34,846 nucleotides of DNA from Oscillospiraceae bacterium. Lineage in GTDB: Bacteria > Bacillota > Clostridia > Oscillospirales > CAG-272. Shown piece after piece: positions 6,574 through 16,427 of the stretch (position 1 is the first letter of the stretch; every line of letters starts with the position of its first letter). The DNA lies in contig SVSJ01000026.1 of NCBI GenBank assembly GCA_015064355.1, positions 1-34,846 of the forward strand, in the 5' to 3' direction. A program made the position numbers and the translations under genes. The notes under the pieces were generated by a model. That model had not been told where the DNA came from. It saw only the letters and a list, made by a program, of their open reading frames with translations, and ran no database searches.

Positions 6574-7748
6574 ACAACCGTGGGATAAAGAGCGGTCAGT
6601 TTACGGTCAGCCTCAGCAATAATGTCGGAGAGGGATGCGCCGGACTTGAGCATTTCATAGAAGCAGAGGGCGTTATCAACGTATTCGCCGCCCTCAACTC
6701 CTGTGAGCTCGCAGAATGCTGCTCTTGCATCGCCCTCGGGAGCGTGCTTGTAAAGTGCCGCGCCTGCACCGATTGCAATATAAACCGGGTGGCCGCCCAT
6801 ATCAATAACGGAAAGGGAACCGCCTGTGAGTCTGTCGGATTTAGCAAGCTTGCGGGGAACGTCAGCACCAACTCTTTCGCAGGTGTCGCCAAGAGAGGTG
6901 TTGCCAAAGCGGCGGATAAGATCTTCCGTATGGAGAAGAATCTCGTCCATGGGCTTTGAGTACTTCTTGGAAAGTGCAACTGCAGAAGCCGTCAATGCCT
7001 CGCGCACGATCACGCGGATCTCGGGGTCAGCGATAGCTTCGCAGATGTATGTGTAGCCCTTGTACATACCAAGGTAGGCGCAAACAGCGTGTCCCATATT
7101 GTGGATGTAGAGCTTTCTTTCAATAATAAATCTGAAGGGGGAAACGGGTATAACGTTTTTGATCTCGGGAACCTCACCCTTGAATGCGTCGCGGTCGCAA
7201 GGGAGAACGGGATATGCCTCAGCGCGAACCAGAAGGGGGTCAATTTCGAGAAGTGCCTTGTCGGGTACGGGAACCATACGTCCAACAGAGGTTTCAACCA
7301 GTCCCACGAAGTCGAGCTCTTCTGGGGTAAGCTCGGACTCGAGGAGGGAGTGGATATACTTGTCCGCGTCCATAAGATTCTCACAAATGAGAAGATTAAT
7401 GGGGGACTTTCCCTCGGAATAGCGGAGCTTAACACCGGCTACGAAATTGGGGATAATGAACTTGATTGCCTTCGCGCCAACGCAAGTCACGCAAATGTCG
7501 CAATCCGCTATCTCGCGTGCAGCGGCTGCATGGTCATTTCCGTTTACTGCGCGAACATTTTTGATTATTTTCTTGTCAGAGCCGCCTGTGTAAACGATCT
7601 CAAGGGGGTATTCTCTCCGCTCGTTCAGTGCGTTTACCACGGGCTCGGATACGTCAATAAAGCATACGTCGTAGCCGGCTTCAGACATGATCTGACCGAT
7701 AAAGCCGCGGCCGATATTGCCGGCTCCAATAATTACTGCTGTTTTCAT
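6570..7748 (-). CDS. mtlD: mannitol-1-phosphate 5-dehydrogenase family protein
   Basis: This 392-residue enzyme of the mannitol dehydrogenase superfamily would interconvert mannitol-1-phosphate and fructose-6-phosphate with NAD. The N-terminal dinucleotide-binding motif is GAGNIGRGFIG (8-18). Family landmarks follow in order: SPINLLICEN (115-124), VGLVETSVGRMVP (148-160) and RKLYIHNMGHAVCAYLG (211-227), which holds the catalytic Lys212, Asn217 and His220. I start at the ATG at 7748 because AAGGAG sits eight bases before it; an in-frame GTG at 7757 touches that site. It follows the PfkB kinase gene by 12 bp, and the ribosome binding site overlaps the kinase stop. No PTS mannitol transporter is nearby, so the physiological substrate could be another hexitol or uronate phosphate. 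Confidence 0.85.
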   Translation of the reverse strand: MKTAVIIGAGNIGRGFIGQIMSEAGYDVCFIDVSEPVVNALNERREYPLEIVYTGGSDKKIIKNVRAVNGNDHAAAAREIADCDICVTCVGAKAIKFIIPNFVAGVKLRYSEGKSPINLLICENLMDADKYIHSLLESELTPEELDFVGLVETSVGRMVPVPDKALLEIDPLLVRAEAYPVLPCDRDAFKGEVPEIKNVIPVSPFRFIIERKLYIHNMGHAVCAYLGMYKGYTYICEAIADPEIRVIVREALTASAVALSKKYSKPMDEILLHTEDLIRRFGNTSLGDTCERVGADVPRKLAKSDRLTGGSLSVIDMGGHPVYIAIGAGAALYKHAPEGDARAAFCELTGVEGGEYVDNALCFYEMLKSGASLSDIIAEADRKLTALYPTVV

Positions 7749-7760
7749 CGGGGTCACTCC

Positions 7761-8786
7761 TTATTCTACATCGGGCAGAACTGTTGCACCGAACTTGTCT
7801 GCCAGTGCCATACATTCGTCAATAGTCATCATAGCTTCAGTAGCACCGGGAGATGCGAGAGAAGCGGTTGCGGCAGCGTTGCCAAGCTTAACTGCATATT
7901 CAAGTGACATACCCTTGTGAGCCGCGGAGAGAACACCAGCGCAGAATGCATCACCTGCACCAACCTTACCCTTTACGAAGTCCTTGGGATTTTTGATCTG
8001 ACCGTACTGGGCATAGTTGCCATCCTTGTCCATACCAAATCCGCCTTCGGGACAGTGGATGATAGTCCATTCGCTAACGCCAAGGTCAAACATAGCGCGA
8101 AGCACCTTCTTGATATTTTCGTAAATCAATGTGCCATCAGGGTTGCGAACCTCAATGCCTGTAGTACGGCCTGCTTCGATCTCGTTGATGATGCAGTAAT
8201 CGGTGTACTTGAGCGCCGGAGGAACGATCTTTCCGAATCTTTCGCCGGCTTCGCTTACAACGTCGATGGAAGTCTTGATGCCGCGTTCTTTAGCATGAGC
8301 AAGGAGGCGCGCCATCTTTGTGCCGTATTCGGGATCTTCCTTGTCAAGCTCGTCGAGGAGAAGTATGTAAGCAACATGGAGAAGATCGCAGTCGATGTCA
8401 TCCCAACTGAAGGAATCCTCAGAGAACTTTGCGTTAGCACCGCGGTGGTGGAAGAATGTGCGCTCGCGGGTGATCTTGTCGTTCATAACGTAAGTGAAAG
8501 AGGTTGCGCTATCGCCTGTCTTAACGAGAGAAACGTCGAGACCTGCCTCAATCATGGTGTCAAGAGCGTACTTGCCGCTTTCGTCGTTACCGATGAGACC
8601 AAGGCCGCCGATCTCAGTATCAGGCATCAGCTTTTTAAGGTCGATACCTACATTACAAACTGAACCGCCTACAGATCTGCCGGTGTTTTCTTCGATTGTG
8701 GTGAGCTGGCCGGATGCGGGATAACCGGTTATGGAATAAAGAATATCCACTACAATGTTTCCTGCAACGATAATTTTATTTTTCAT
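7761..8786 (-). CDS. PfkB-family carbohydrate kinase
   Basis: The 341-residue protein has the two ribokinase-family signatures: an N-terminal GG motif region (GRSVGGSVCNVGIDLKKL, about 36-53) and the C-terminal KVGAGDAFCAGVLSAAHKG (about 273-291), which carries the anion hole and the catalytic Asp. It phosphorylates a sugar, probably at a primary hydroxyl, using ATP. The substrate is not readable. Fructose would make chemical sense, since the next gene handles fructose-6-phosphate and the nearby isomerase makes fructose from mannose, but ribose, lyxulose or a nucleoside are also possible. It is first in the operon with mtlD and the pyrophosphatase-like gene and has a consensus promoter at 8826-8854. 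GGCGGAG precedes the ATG. Confidence 0.85.
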   Translation of the reverse strand: MKNKIIVAGNIVVDILYSITGYPASGQLTTIEENTGRSVGGSVCNVGIDLKKLMPDTEIGGLGLIGNDESGKYALDTMIEAGLDVSLVKTGDSATSFTYVMNDKITRERTFFHHRGANAKFSEDSFSWDDIDCDLLHVAYILLLDELDKEDPEYGTKMARLLAHAKERGIKTSIDVVSEAGERFGKIVPPALKYTDYCIINEIEAGRTTGIEVRNPDGTLIYENIKKVLRAMFDLGVSEWTIIHCPEGGFGMDKDGNYAQYGQIKNPKDFVKGKVGAGDAFCAGVLSAAHKGMSLEYAVKLGNAAATASLASPGATEAMMTIDECMALADKFGATVLPDVE

Positions 8787-8825
8787 ATGTTGACTCCGCC
8801 TTAATAATATTTTATAATATAGTTA

Positions 8826-8854
8826 ATTATAGCACTAAATGTTCTTCAAGTCAA
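8826..8854 (-). promoter_or_regulatory. strong sigma-A promoter of the kinase-mtlD operon
   Basis: On the minus strand TTGACT (8849-8854), a 17-bp spacer and TATAAT (8826-8831) are near consensus. The AT-rich leader downstream carries a direct repeat ATATTAT-AAA-ATATTAT (about 8807-8823). Confidence 0.82.
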
Positions 8855-8902
8855 CCGAATAGGAAAATTCGGGAAGAAAATCTACTCGAGGACGGTGATA
8901 TT

Positions 8903-9457
8903 ATGGATTGGTCAGAACTTAAATCTGTTTGCGAGAACTGTACGGCCTGCCCACTTTGTAAAACCAGAACAAATCTGGTGTTTGGCACGGGCAACAGAGA
9001 AGCCGATCTTATGTTTGTTGGAGAAGCTCCCGGGGAACAGGAGGATAAAACAGGTATCCCATTCGTCGGCGCGGCGGGACAGCTTCTTGACAAATATCTC
9101 GCCGCTGTGGGGATTGAGCGGGATGACGTGTACATTGCAAATATTCTGAAATGCAGACCGCCGTATAACCGTGATCCCTTGCCAGAGGAGGGAGATGCCT
9201 GCATCGGTTATCTCCGCGAGCAAGTTAAGCTGATACGCCCGAAAATGATAGTTTGCCTTGGACGAATTTCCGCTATTCGACTTATAAAGCCAGACTACAA
9301 GATCACTCGAGAACACGGAGAGATCGTTCGTCGCGGTTCTTTTGCAATGACTGCCGTGTATCACCCGTCGGCCCTTTTGCGCGATGCTTCAAAGAAAGAG
9401 GATATGTTTCGGGATATGAAAAAGATCAAGGCGTACCTTGACGAAATAAAAAAATGA
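8903..9457 (+). CDS. uracil-DNA glycosylase, family 4
   Basis: This 184-residue enzyme removes uracil from DNA and belongs to the iron-sulfur family 4 (Udg4). The four cluster cysteines are visible as Cys16 and Cys19 (ACPLC), Cys84 (KCRPPYNRDP) and Cys100. The 16-residue gap between the last two matches the known spacing. Catalytic motif A is GEAPGEQED (40-48) and motif B is HPSALLR starting at His154. The ATG follows a GAGG about ten bases upstream. It stands alone between a divergent and a convergent gene, and its stop codon lies inside the terminator hairpin at 9451-9478. Confidence 0.94.
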   Translation: MDWSELKSVCENCTACPLCKTRTNLVFGTGNREADLMFVGEAPGEQEDKTGIPFVGAAGQLLDKYLAAVGIERDDVYIANILKCRPPYNRDPLPEEGDACIGYLREQVKLIRPKMIVCLGRISAIRLIKPDYKITREHGEIVRRGSFAMTAVYHPSALLRDASKKEDMFRDMKKIKAYLDEIKK

Positions 9458-9482
9458 GACTCAAAAGAGCCTCATTTTATTT
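9451..9482. terminator. bidirectional terminator between udg and beta-helix gene 2
   Basis: AAAATGAG / CTCATTTT (9451-9458 and 9471-9478), with an inner CTC/GAG pair, has T-rich tails on both strands. Confidence 0.82.
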
Positions 9483-9484
9483 TG

Positions 9485-11752
9485 TCATTCTTCAGTGACT
9501 AAACCTATTGACTGGAATGTTTCCCAATCGATTTCAATAACGCCTGCAGCGGTTTCAGTAATCAGTTTTTCAAGATCAACTGTTTCGCGTCTGCTGTTGT
9601 ATATTGACATGTTGTCATTAGACTTAGCGCCTGTTGCCAAGTCAATATTATCACCGCAGAACTGGAATACTTCATTCTGTATCATATAAGGAGCAGCACC
9701 CCAATTTGTGAAGTCGCGAATTCCTTTGTTGTAGTGGCACCAGTTGTTCTTGATGACATTGTCACCGGGCATTGCCCATCCGAGAGGATCATCAGCAGGA
9801 ACATTAGTAAGGTCGAATTTCAATGAAGCGAGATCTGGGTTTGCTTCTTTCCATACGTCGCTGAAAATGTAGTCGGGCACTTTGTATTTACCGCTACCCT
9901 TGTTGTATAAGTAGATATCGTCCCACTGCATTGCAAATTCACCAAGATACCAGTTAGAGCAGTCGATGATAAGGTTACCGTGAATATTCACTCCGCGTCC
10001 GAAGAGCCAGAAACCGTTGCCGTTTACTGTCATAATGACGTTGCCGTATGCCTCGAAATAAGAGCCGCCAAAGTCACCATAAATTGCTGCAGAACCTACA
10101 TATCTGTAGTCGGGATTTATCTTGTCAATATCCGCAAGGGCACCTACACAGCCTATATTGTGAATATAGTTGTATCTTATAACATTTCCAACGCGAACTC
10201 TTTCGTCAGAGCTGATTGCACCGATGTCATCAGATGCGGTAAGTACGTCATGAACGTCATTGTATTCAATAGTTTGATATGCACCGGACCAGTAAATAGC
10301 TCTTGTTTTTGAATTGTAGATGTGGTTGTGGGATACGTTTGAACCGCAGCCTGCAACATTTACACCCATTGTATAGGGCCAGTCGTGAAGACCGAAGTTA
10401 TAAATTTCGTTGTTGTAAACAAGAGAATTGCCGCGCTCGAGTGTTTCGATATTACCGGTTTCAATGGTAATTGCGCTGCAACGGCAGTCATGGATAACAG
10501 AATCTCTGACTGTGATGTTATCGCCTATTGCATGGATTGCGTGCTCACCGGAGATCGCAGAGATTTCACAATTAATAACAGTGAAGTTATCGCCGTTTGC
10601 TGTGATGCCGTTTTTACGGGAGGATTCAAGTGTAAGATTCTCAATAGTAACATAGTTACCGCTAATATTGAAGATACCGTCGGAAACGGGGAGCGCGATA
10701 GTGGCGGTTTCAAAACCACTGACGGGATAATAATACATCATACCGTTTTTATCAATGTAGAATTCACCGGGAACATCAAGCTCTTCGGGAATGTTGTACC
10801 AGTACATAACCGTACCGCCGAGAGGCTCATATCCACCGGTATAGGGAGTTGTAAATGTAGCATCAACTTTTGAGATGGACTTAATGTCAGTATTATCTGT
10901 GCACCAAAGCTGGTTAAATCTTGCGGCAACCTTGATGTGTCCGCTGTCAGACCAGGACTGAACAGTTTCCATATACTGCTCGCCGTACTGGATCTTATAC
11001 TCAACAGGATACTGCTCGTGATCAGAACTTACATCGTTATCGGTGTAGGGTGTGATGTTTCCACTTCTGTCGATCATCCATCCTTCAATAATATTTGTCC
11101 ATCCTTCGGATTCGTTAGGATAGCGTGCGATAGTCTGAAGAATACCGTCAACGGAGAATCCGGGTGCGGATTTTATGTAATTTCTGGCAGCAAGCATTTT
11201 GCCTATTTCGTCAACCGTATAGCCGTATTTTGTGAGATCAAGCATCACAATCTTGTTGGCTTCGGGGAAAAGATTTGTGATTTCACCGGCTGCGGGAGCA
11301 AATTCGGATGCGGAAATTGAGATACCGCCAACGATCTTCGCATCGGTCTCACCGATAATGCGAACGGGGCAGTTTTTAGAGCCACCGTCCTGCTCCTCAA
11401 GCACGATGGGATCGTTGATTGGGTAAACACCGGATTTGACTACGATATCAATTCCGTCAAGACCGTTTTTGTTGATTTTGCGGAGTGCATCACGTGCGGC
11501 GATGATAGTAGCGTAAGGATTATTTTTTGTGCCGTTAGCGTCCTTTTTGCCGTTTGTGGCAACGTATACGGTGAGAACGTCATCTTTAAGTTCACCGATG
11601 CCGTAGTCCTCGTCATCATCCGCAAACATAGCGCGGATCAAACGAACGAGATTGAGAGCCCTAGAGAATGGGGTGCTCGGTGCAGCAGAGACCGACACAA
11701 CCATGCCGAGAGTCATGCAGAGAACGAGAATGATCGCAAGAATTCTTTTCAT
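9485..11752 (-). CDS. secreted right-handed parallel beta-helix protein, candidate glycan-active enzyme (copy 2)
   Basis: This 755-residue paralogue of the protein at 1166-3400 has nearly the same signal peptide (to VSVSA, 1-24) and the same following segment at 29-44 (FSRALNLVRLIRAMFA plus an acidic run). The entry domain is also shared (VYVATNGKKDANGT, IIAARDALRKI, IDIVVKSGVYPI). Beta-helix coils follow at about 355-590 (YVTIENLTLESS, FTVINCEISAIS, ITVRDSVIHDCRC, SNVSHNHIYNSK, NVIRYNYIHNIG). The C-terminal tails align too (YNSRR ... IEIDWETFQSIG against FNSKR ... SITYEQFLEMG). The family resembles GH120/GH141-type secreted enzymes; substrate is unknown. The gene begins 22 bp after ruvB with AAAGGA as binding site and no clear promoter or terminator between, so it may be read from the ruvAB unit. 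Confidence 0.87.
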   Translation of the reverse strand: MKRILAIILVLCMTLGMVVSVSAAPSTPFSRALNLVRLIRAMFADDDEDYGIGELKDDVLTVYVATNGKKDANGTKNNPYATIIAARDALRKINKNGLDGIDIVVKSGVYPINDPIVLEEQDGGSKNCPVRIIGETDAKIVGGISISASEFAPAAGEITNLFPEANKIVMLDLTKYGYTVDEIGKMLAARNYIKSAPGFSVDGILQTIARYPNESEGWTNIIEGWMIDRSGNITPYTDNDVSSDHEQYPVEYKIQYGEQYMETVQSWSDSGHIKVAARFNQLWCTDNTDIKSISKVDATFTTPYTGGYEPLGGTVMYWYNIPEELDVPGEFYIDKNGMMYYYPVSGFETATIALPVSDGIFNISGNYVTIENLTLESSRKNGITANGDNFTVINCEISAISGEHAIHAIGDNITVRDSVIHDCRCSAITIETGNIETLERGNSLVYNNEIYNFGLHDWPYTMGVNVAGCGSNVSHNHIYNSKTRAIYWSGAYQTIEYNDVHDVLTASDDIGAISSDERVRVGNVIRYNYIHNIGCVGALADIDKINPDYRYVGSAAIYGDFGGSYFEAYGNVIMTVNGNGFWLFGRGVNIHGNLIIDCSNWYLGEFAMQWDDIYLYNKGSGKYKVPDYIFSDVWKEANPDLASLKFDLTNVPADDPLGWAMPGDNVIKNNWCHYNKGIRDFTNWGAAPYMIQNEVFQFCGDNIDLATGAKSNDNMSIYNSRRETVDLEKLITETAAGVIEIDWETFQSIGLVTEE

Positions 11753-11774
11753 AATTATTTCCTTTCACATTTTG

Positions 11775-12845
11775 TCATTCTTCGTCCATCAGCGAAACCT
11801 GTCCACCGGACGTTGCCATATTGTTATTCTGAACATAAGGAATCCCGAGATGCTCATAGCCCAGCTGTGTGACCATACGGCCGCGCATGGTACGTGCCAA
11901 AAATCCGATCTGCAGGAGGTAAGGCTCGCAAACGTCCTCGAGAGTTACCGCTTCTTCGCCGATAGTTGCGGCAAGGGCTTCAAGACCAACAGGACCGCCG
12001 TTGTAGAAGCGGATTATGGTCTCAAGTACTCGTCTGTCGGTGATGTCAAGACCAAGCTCGTCGATTTCCAGCATATCAAGAGCACCGCGGGCAATATCCA
12101 GAGTTATGCGACCGTTGCCTTTTACCTGGGCGTAGTCGCGAACTCGCTTCAACAGGCGGTTTGCAATTCTCGGTGTGCCGCGAGAGCGTGATGCAATTTC
12201 CATAGCGCCGTCTTCATCAATGGGAACGTCAAGAATCGCTGCGGAACGTTTTACGATAAGGGAAAGCTCCTCGGGGGTGTAAAGCTCAAGCCTCATCTGA
12301 ACGCCGAAACGGTCGCGGAGCGGGGTAGAGAGTTGACCGGCACGGGTTGTAGCGCCGATCAAAGTGAAGTGTGCCAGGGGAAGATGAATACTTCTTGCCG
12401 CAGGGCCTTTACCGATAATAATGTCAAGGGCGTAGTCTTCCATTGCGGGATAGAGGATCTCCTCAATGGTGCGGGGCAGTCTGTGGATCTCGTCGATAAA
12501 GAGAACGTCACCTTCACCGAGATTGGAGAGAAGGGCCGCCAAGTCCCCACGCTTTTCTATTGCGGGACCGGAGGTGATTCTCAAGTTAACTCCCATCTCA
12601 GAGGCAATAATTGCAGAAAGTGTGGTCTTGCCAAGTCCGGGAGGACCGTAGAGCAGCACGTGGTCGATGCACTCACCGCGGAGCTTTGCGGCATTTATTA
12701 GTATTTGCAGATTATCCTTTGCTTTTTCCTGACCGATGTATTCGTCCAGGGAGTGGGGACGCAGAGAATTTTCATTTTCCCCATCTTCCTCTACATAGCT
12801 TGAGGACATTATCCTGCTTTCAAAATCAAATTCGTTCTGATCCAT
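11775..12845 (-). CDS. ruvB: Holliday junction DNA helicase RuvB
   Basis: The 356-residue AAA+ motor drives branch migration of Holliday junctions together with RuvA. Landmarks are the N-terminal [15 protein letters not shown], Walker [10 protein letters not shown] (about 66-74), Walker [10 protein letters not shown] (about 116-124), sensor 1 LIGATTRAG, and the C-terminal winged-helix text [16 protein letters not shown]. Length is slightly above the usual 330-350 because of an acidic N-terminal extension. AAGGTG precedes the ATG. It follows ruvA by 20 bp. Confidence 0.97.
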   Translation of the reverse strand: MDQNEFDFESRIMSSSYVEEDGENENSLRPHSLDEYIGQEKAKDNLQILINAAKLRGECIDHVLLYGPPGLGKTTLSAIIASEMGVNLRITSGPAIEKRGDLAALLSNLGEGDVLFIDEIHRLPRTIEEILYPAMEDYALDIIIGKGPAARSIHLPLAHFTLIGATTRAGQLSTPLRDRFGVQMRLELYTPEELSLIVKRSAAILDVPIDEDGAMEIASRSRGTPRIANRLLKRVRDYAQVKGNGRITLDIARGALDMLEIDELGLDITDRRVLETIIRFYNGGPVGLEALAATIGEEAVTLEDVCEPYLLQIGFLARTMRGRMVTQLGYEHLGIPYVQNNNMATSGGQVSLMDEE

Positions 12846-12865
12846 TATATCACCTTACGTTATAA

Positions 12866-13522
12866 TCAATTTTTCATCAGCGCGGAGAGGGCCTGCTTGA
12901 TAATGGTCTCGACTTCACCGCCAAGATCCACATTCTTCATAGCCGCAGCGATCTCGGAGCGTGAATAACCAAGGGCAGAAAGTGCGCTTTGAGCGTCGGT
13001 AAGCTTGTTCGAGGAGGGAAGGGTTGCTCCACTTGGTGCAATTTGCGTGTCCTCTGCATATCCTCCACCAAGGCTCGGGAAATTCTTTGCGATCTTGTCC
13101 TTCAGCTCAAGTGCCAGGCGAGCGGCAGTTTTTGCGCCAACACCGGGGGCGCGGGAAATTGACTTTACATCCCCTGCGGCAACAGCAGATGCAAGACCGT
13201 TTGGGGTGAACAGGGAGAGAATCGACATAGCGGCCTTCGGTCCAACACCGGACACGCTAATAAGGAGGCGGAACATTTCAAGCTCTTCTCTTGAGTGGAA
13301 ACCAAACAGCTCCACTGCATCTTCACGAACCGCCATATGGGTGAAAATTCTCACAGGCGCACCCTCAACCATTGTTCCGTCGGGAGCGAATTTGGGAGAT
13401 GGAAGATGTGAAAGGGTGTTCGCTGTTACAGTTACGTGGTATCCCACACCTGCGCACTCAATAATAAGGGTGCAGGCGGTTGCATTAAGGTCGAATATTC
13501 TTCCGTACAAGGTTTCAATCAT
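12866..13522 (-). CDS. ruvA: Holliday junction branch-migration protein RuvA
   Basis: The 218-residue protein binds four-way junctions as a tetramer and loads RuvB. It starts MIETLYGRIF at 13522, where GGAGGA lies about eight bases upstream; an earlier in-frame Met at 13558 lies inside yfhO and lacks the family start. The OB-fold domain comes first, then helix-hairpin-helix motifs (LISVSGVGPKAAMSIL and ISRAPGVGAKTAARLALELKDK), then a linker and the C-terminal RuvB-binding domain (DAQSALSALGYSRSEI). The start overlaps the yfhO stop by eight bases, implying coupled translation. Confidence 0.96.
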   Translation of the reverse strand: MIETLYGRIFDLNATACTLIIECAGVGYHVTVTANTLSHLPSPKFAPDGTMVEGAPVRIFTHMAVREDAVELFGFHSREELEMFRLLISVSGVGPKAAMSILSLFTPNGLASAVAAGDVKSISRAPGVGAKTAARLALELKDKIAKNFPSLGGGYAEDTQIAPSGATLPSSNKLTDAQSALSALGYSRSEIAAAMKNVDLGGEVETIIKQALSALMKN

Positions 13523-16427
13523 TGCTTGATTCCTCCGTGTTGTCTTCGTTTTTTCCATCTTCGGCTTCTGCCTCGATCTCGTCGGTTGCTGCCTCGCTAA
13601 CGGTAGATTCTACAGCATATTCGATCTCCGCGGTGAGGATTGGGAAATAGTCCTCGTCATGAATCTTGAGATCAGGGTGGGGAGCTGTTACTTCTGCTGT
13701 TCTGCGTTTTTTGCCGAAGATTGAATCCAGCACCCACCATGCCGCAAACAGCACGAGACCGATTATCGAGAGCACACCGCCGTAAATTACGTAGGGTGAC
13801 TTGTAGGTGAACTCGATATGATGCTCACCCTCGGTGATTTCAAACGCTGTAAGAGTATCGTTTAGCACGGGAATCGCCTCTACAACCTTACCGTCAACTT
13901 TGACTTCCCAACCCTTGTCGTAAGGGATAGAAGTAAACATTACGCTGTCGCCGGCGGGTACTGTAACGTCACCCCAGATCTTGTGGTCAACATTGGAGTG
14001 GGCTACCATAACGCCGTCCGCAAGCTCCGTTACTGCATCAACGTAAGCCTGCTCGTCGAAATACCAGAAGAAGTCAACATCTTTTCTGATGTACAGAGAG
14101 GTTGTGGTAAGCCAAAGCTCGACCTTAACTTTCTCACCCTCCGCGTAAGTTCCGAGCTCAGTAATTGAGAAATCCTTTGAGTCGAAATAGTTGCCTTTTT
14201 TCACACCGTCAAGATAAAATGTAACCTTGCGGGGATAATCAGAGGGGAAATAAACGTAGAGAGGCTTTGTATCGTCGATTTCAACAGTGTAGATAAGCTT
14301 TGATGTGTTACCGGAACCGTCGGGCTTGTAACCCTTGTGTCCAACGGTGTTTACTCTTGTGCAGTTAACATCATCGACACTCTCAAGTATTGCGGGAGTC
14401 CAGATAGTAACCTTACGTCCAAGGAGAGCTGAGTAGAGCTCGTTCATATAAGTAAAGGGATCTGTGTAGGACTCCTCTACTGAATTTTCTTCTCCTTCAA
14501 CCACGGGCGCGGGAAGGTCATAATACAGAACGCTCTCATTTGCGGAGAAGGCCATAGACAGAGAATAAGGATTCTCGTAAATGTCAATACCGTCCTCTGT
14601 GGTTGCATAAAGATCATACAGACTGTAAATGTAAGAGGGAATATCCCTGCTGTCAGACTCGTCAGTCATAATATATTTGATGCCGAAAAGTGCGTCGGTT
14701 GGAGCTGTTGCGCCATTGTAATAAGACCAGTGAGCGCGAGCTGCAAATCCAAACTGTCCCATAAGCTTTATAACGCGAGCGTTAAGGGTTGAGGTGGAGC
14801 TTGTCATACCATTTAAGTCAAGAGCCATAATATCGTTCTTGCTTCTGTGTGCCAGCTTATCAGCACGGAACAAGGTGTCGTCCTTGTCCTTGAAGGTGGA
14901 GGCGGCAACCTCATACTTGTCGATAACACTGCGGTAGGAATCTCGTGTTGAGATGATAACGTCCTCGTCAAGTCTGTAGAGCATCAATACACCATTGCCG
15001 AGAAGCTCCGCAACAACGATGCAGCAAAGAACCACCGAGCTGATCTTTCTCTTTACAGGCTCCCCCGCCGAGCGAATAAAGACAGGCACAGCAGCGGCTA
15101 CGATAATGAGGAGCAGAATGCTTGCCCAAACGGCAGAGAAATCGGGGAGATGCTTGTATTCAAACTTGTCAAGGATCAAAAGCATACCGCACCAAAGCGC
15201 AGCGGATGTCATTACAGCGCGAGAGCCGATCTCTGACAGATTGCGGAATGCGTCAGCCGCCATAACAAGCATGATTCCGACGAACATAAACGCGAAACGT
15301 GTATTAAGCCAGTTGGGGCGCTGGAATCCGTGCCAGATAAGTTCTGCAATATTGAAGTTGAAGCCGAGGATCAGCACTATCATGATTACCGCGGTGCCGA
15401 TCTTGCGACGTGTGGGAATATTCTTCGAGAAGAAATAGAGGGGAGCGATAACAAGTGCCAGAGTACCACAGTAAATAAATGGCATACCCTCCGGGCGAAC
15501 TGTGTCGTAAGAGCCGAAGAAAGCCTTTGTGAGCATATCGAGGAAGTCAAATATCTGCTTCGGGGTGTAGTCGGGATTTGAGAATTCCAGCTTGCCGAAT
15601 GAGAGGGAATAGTAAACCGGCAGAATAATGAACGCAGAGATCATCACCGCAACTATGGAAGCGATTCCCACGCGGAGAAGAGTCTTTGCGAAATGCCAGT
15701 CCCGATTCTTGGGGTTTCTTTCTTCGGGAGAAAGCATAAAGTATCTGATAAAGAACCAGATCAGAACGAAGAAGCAAGTCATATATCCAATATAGAAATT
15801 GGACATAATGCAGTACACCAGAGTAATGACGTACATCTTGAACTTGCCGTGGCAAATAAGCTGATCAACAGCGTAAAGGATCAGAGGAAAGGCGATAATA
15901 TTGTCAGTCCACATAAGGTTATGCTGCATAACAACTGCAAAGGAGCAGAGCGCATACATTGTGGAGAACATAATGGTATGAGAGGTGCGCATACGGCGTG
16001 TTCTCTGGAGGAAGAAGCCGAATGTCAGACCGCAGAATCCCGCTTTAAGCACGAGAATGAGGTAAAGAGCCTCTGTGATCATGTGCTTGGGGAACAGAGC
16101 AACAAGCAGGGAGAACGGGCTTGAAACGTAGTAAGCGAAAATGCCCATGAACTCGCCACCCACATTTCTGTTGAAGGAGTAAATGAGGGAGTCGCCGCCT
16201 GTGATGATCTCTCTGAATTCCTCAAGGAAATAAACGTACTGTGCGTTTAAGTCAAGAACAAGAACAGAGTTTTCGCCAACCGGCCATACCTGCAGACAGC
16301 AGTAAATGAAGATCATTGAAAGAAACGGCACTGCAAATGAGCAGAGCAGGGTAAACGCAGCGTTGCTGAGCCCCAGTATGCGTTTTTCTTCAAGGGTATT
16401 TATTGTAGCAGTATTATTTTTCGTCAT
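13515..16427 (-). CDS. yfhO: YfhO family large multi-pass membrane protein
   Basis: This 970-residue protein has about a dozen hydrophobic helices, mostly in the first half, then a large outside-facing beta-rich domain (about 620-880), a last helix (YVIYGGVLSIIGLVLFAAWWVLDSIFG) and an acidic tail. It belongs to the YfhO family (PF09586), a GT-C-like membrane fold; B. subtilis YfhO takes part in glycosylation of lipoteichoic acid. Early landmarks are FLSMIFIYCCLQVWP and FSFNRNVGGEFMGIFAYY-like text, with the latter probably in the first extracellular loop. The ATG at 16427 has GGAGGA six bases upstream; the longer open frame to 16502 runs through DUF951. It overlaps DUF951 by 14 bases and ruvA by eight. 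The sugar and acceptor are unknown. Confidence 0.88.
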   Translation of the reverse strand: MTKNNTATINTLEEKRILGLSNAAFTLLCSFAVPFLSMIFIYCCLQVWPVGENSVLVLDLNAQYVYFLEEFREIITGGDSLIYSFNRNVGGEFMGIFAYYVSSPFSLLVALFPKHMITEALYLILVLKAGFCGLTFGFFLQRTRRMRTSHTIMFSTMYALCSFAVVMQHNLMWTDNIIAFPLILYAVDQLICHGKFKMYVITLVYCIMSNFYIGYMTCFFVLIWFFIRYFMLSPEERNPKNRDWHFAKTLLRVGIASIVAVMISAFIILPVYYSLSFGKLEFSNPDYTPKQIFDFLDMLTKAFFGSYDTVRPEGMPFIYCGTLALVIAPLYFFSKNIPTRRKIGTAVIMIVLILGFNFNIAELIWHGFQRPNWLNTRFAFMFVGIMLVMAADAFRNLSEIGSRAVMTSAALWCGMLLILDKFEYKHLPDFSAVWASILLLIIVAAAVPVFIRSAGEPVKRKISSVVLCCIVVAELLGNGVLMLYRLDEDVIISTRDSYRSVIDKYEVAASTFKDKDDTLFRADKLAHRSKNDIMALDLNGMTSSTSTLNARVIKLMGQFGFAARAHWSYYNGATAPTDALFGIKYIMTDESDSRDIPSYIYSLYDLYATTEDGIDIYENPYSLSMAFSANESVLYYDLPAPVVEGEENSVEESYTDPFTYMNELYSALLGRKVTIWTPAILESVDDVNCTRVNTVGHKGYKPDGSGNTSKLIYTVEIDDTKPLYVYFPSDYPRKVTFYLDGVKKGNYFDSKDFSITELGTYAEGEKVKVELWLTTTSLYIRKDVDFFWYFDEQAYVDAVTELADGVMVAHSNVDHKIWGDVTVPAGDSVMFTSIPYDKGWEVKVDGKVVEAIPVLNDTLTAFEITEGEHHIEFTYKSPYVIYGGVLSIIGLVLFAAWWVLDSIFGKKRRTAEVTAPHPDLKIHDEDYFPILTAEIEYAVESTVSEAATDEIEAEAEDGKNEDNTEESSND

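Noticed and set aside
7089..8663. Plus-strand open frames of 272 and 248 codons opposite mtlD and the PfkB kinase gene
   Set aside because: Both are antisense shadows of genes with clear motifs and have no family resemblance of their own.
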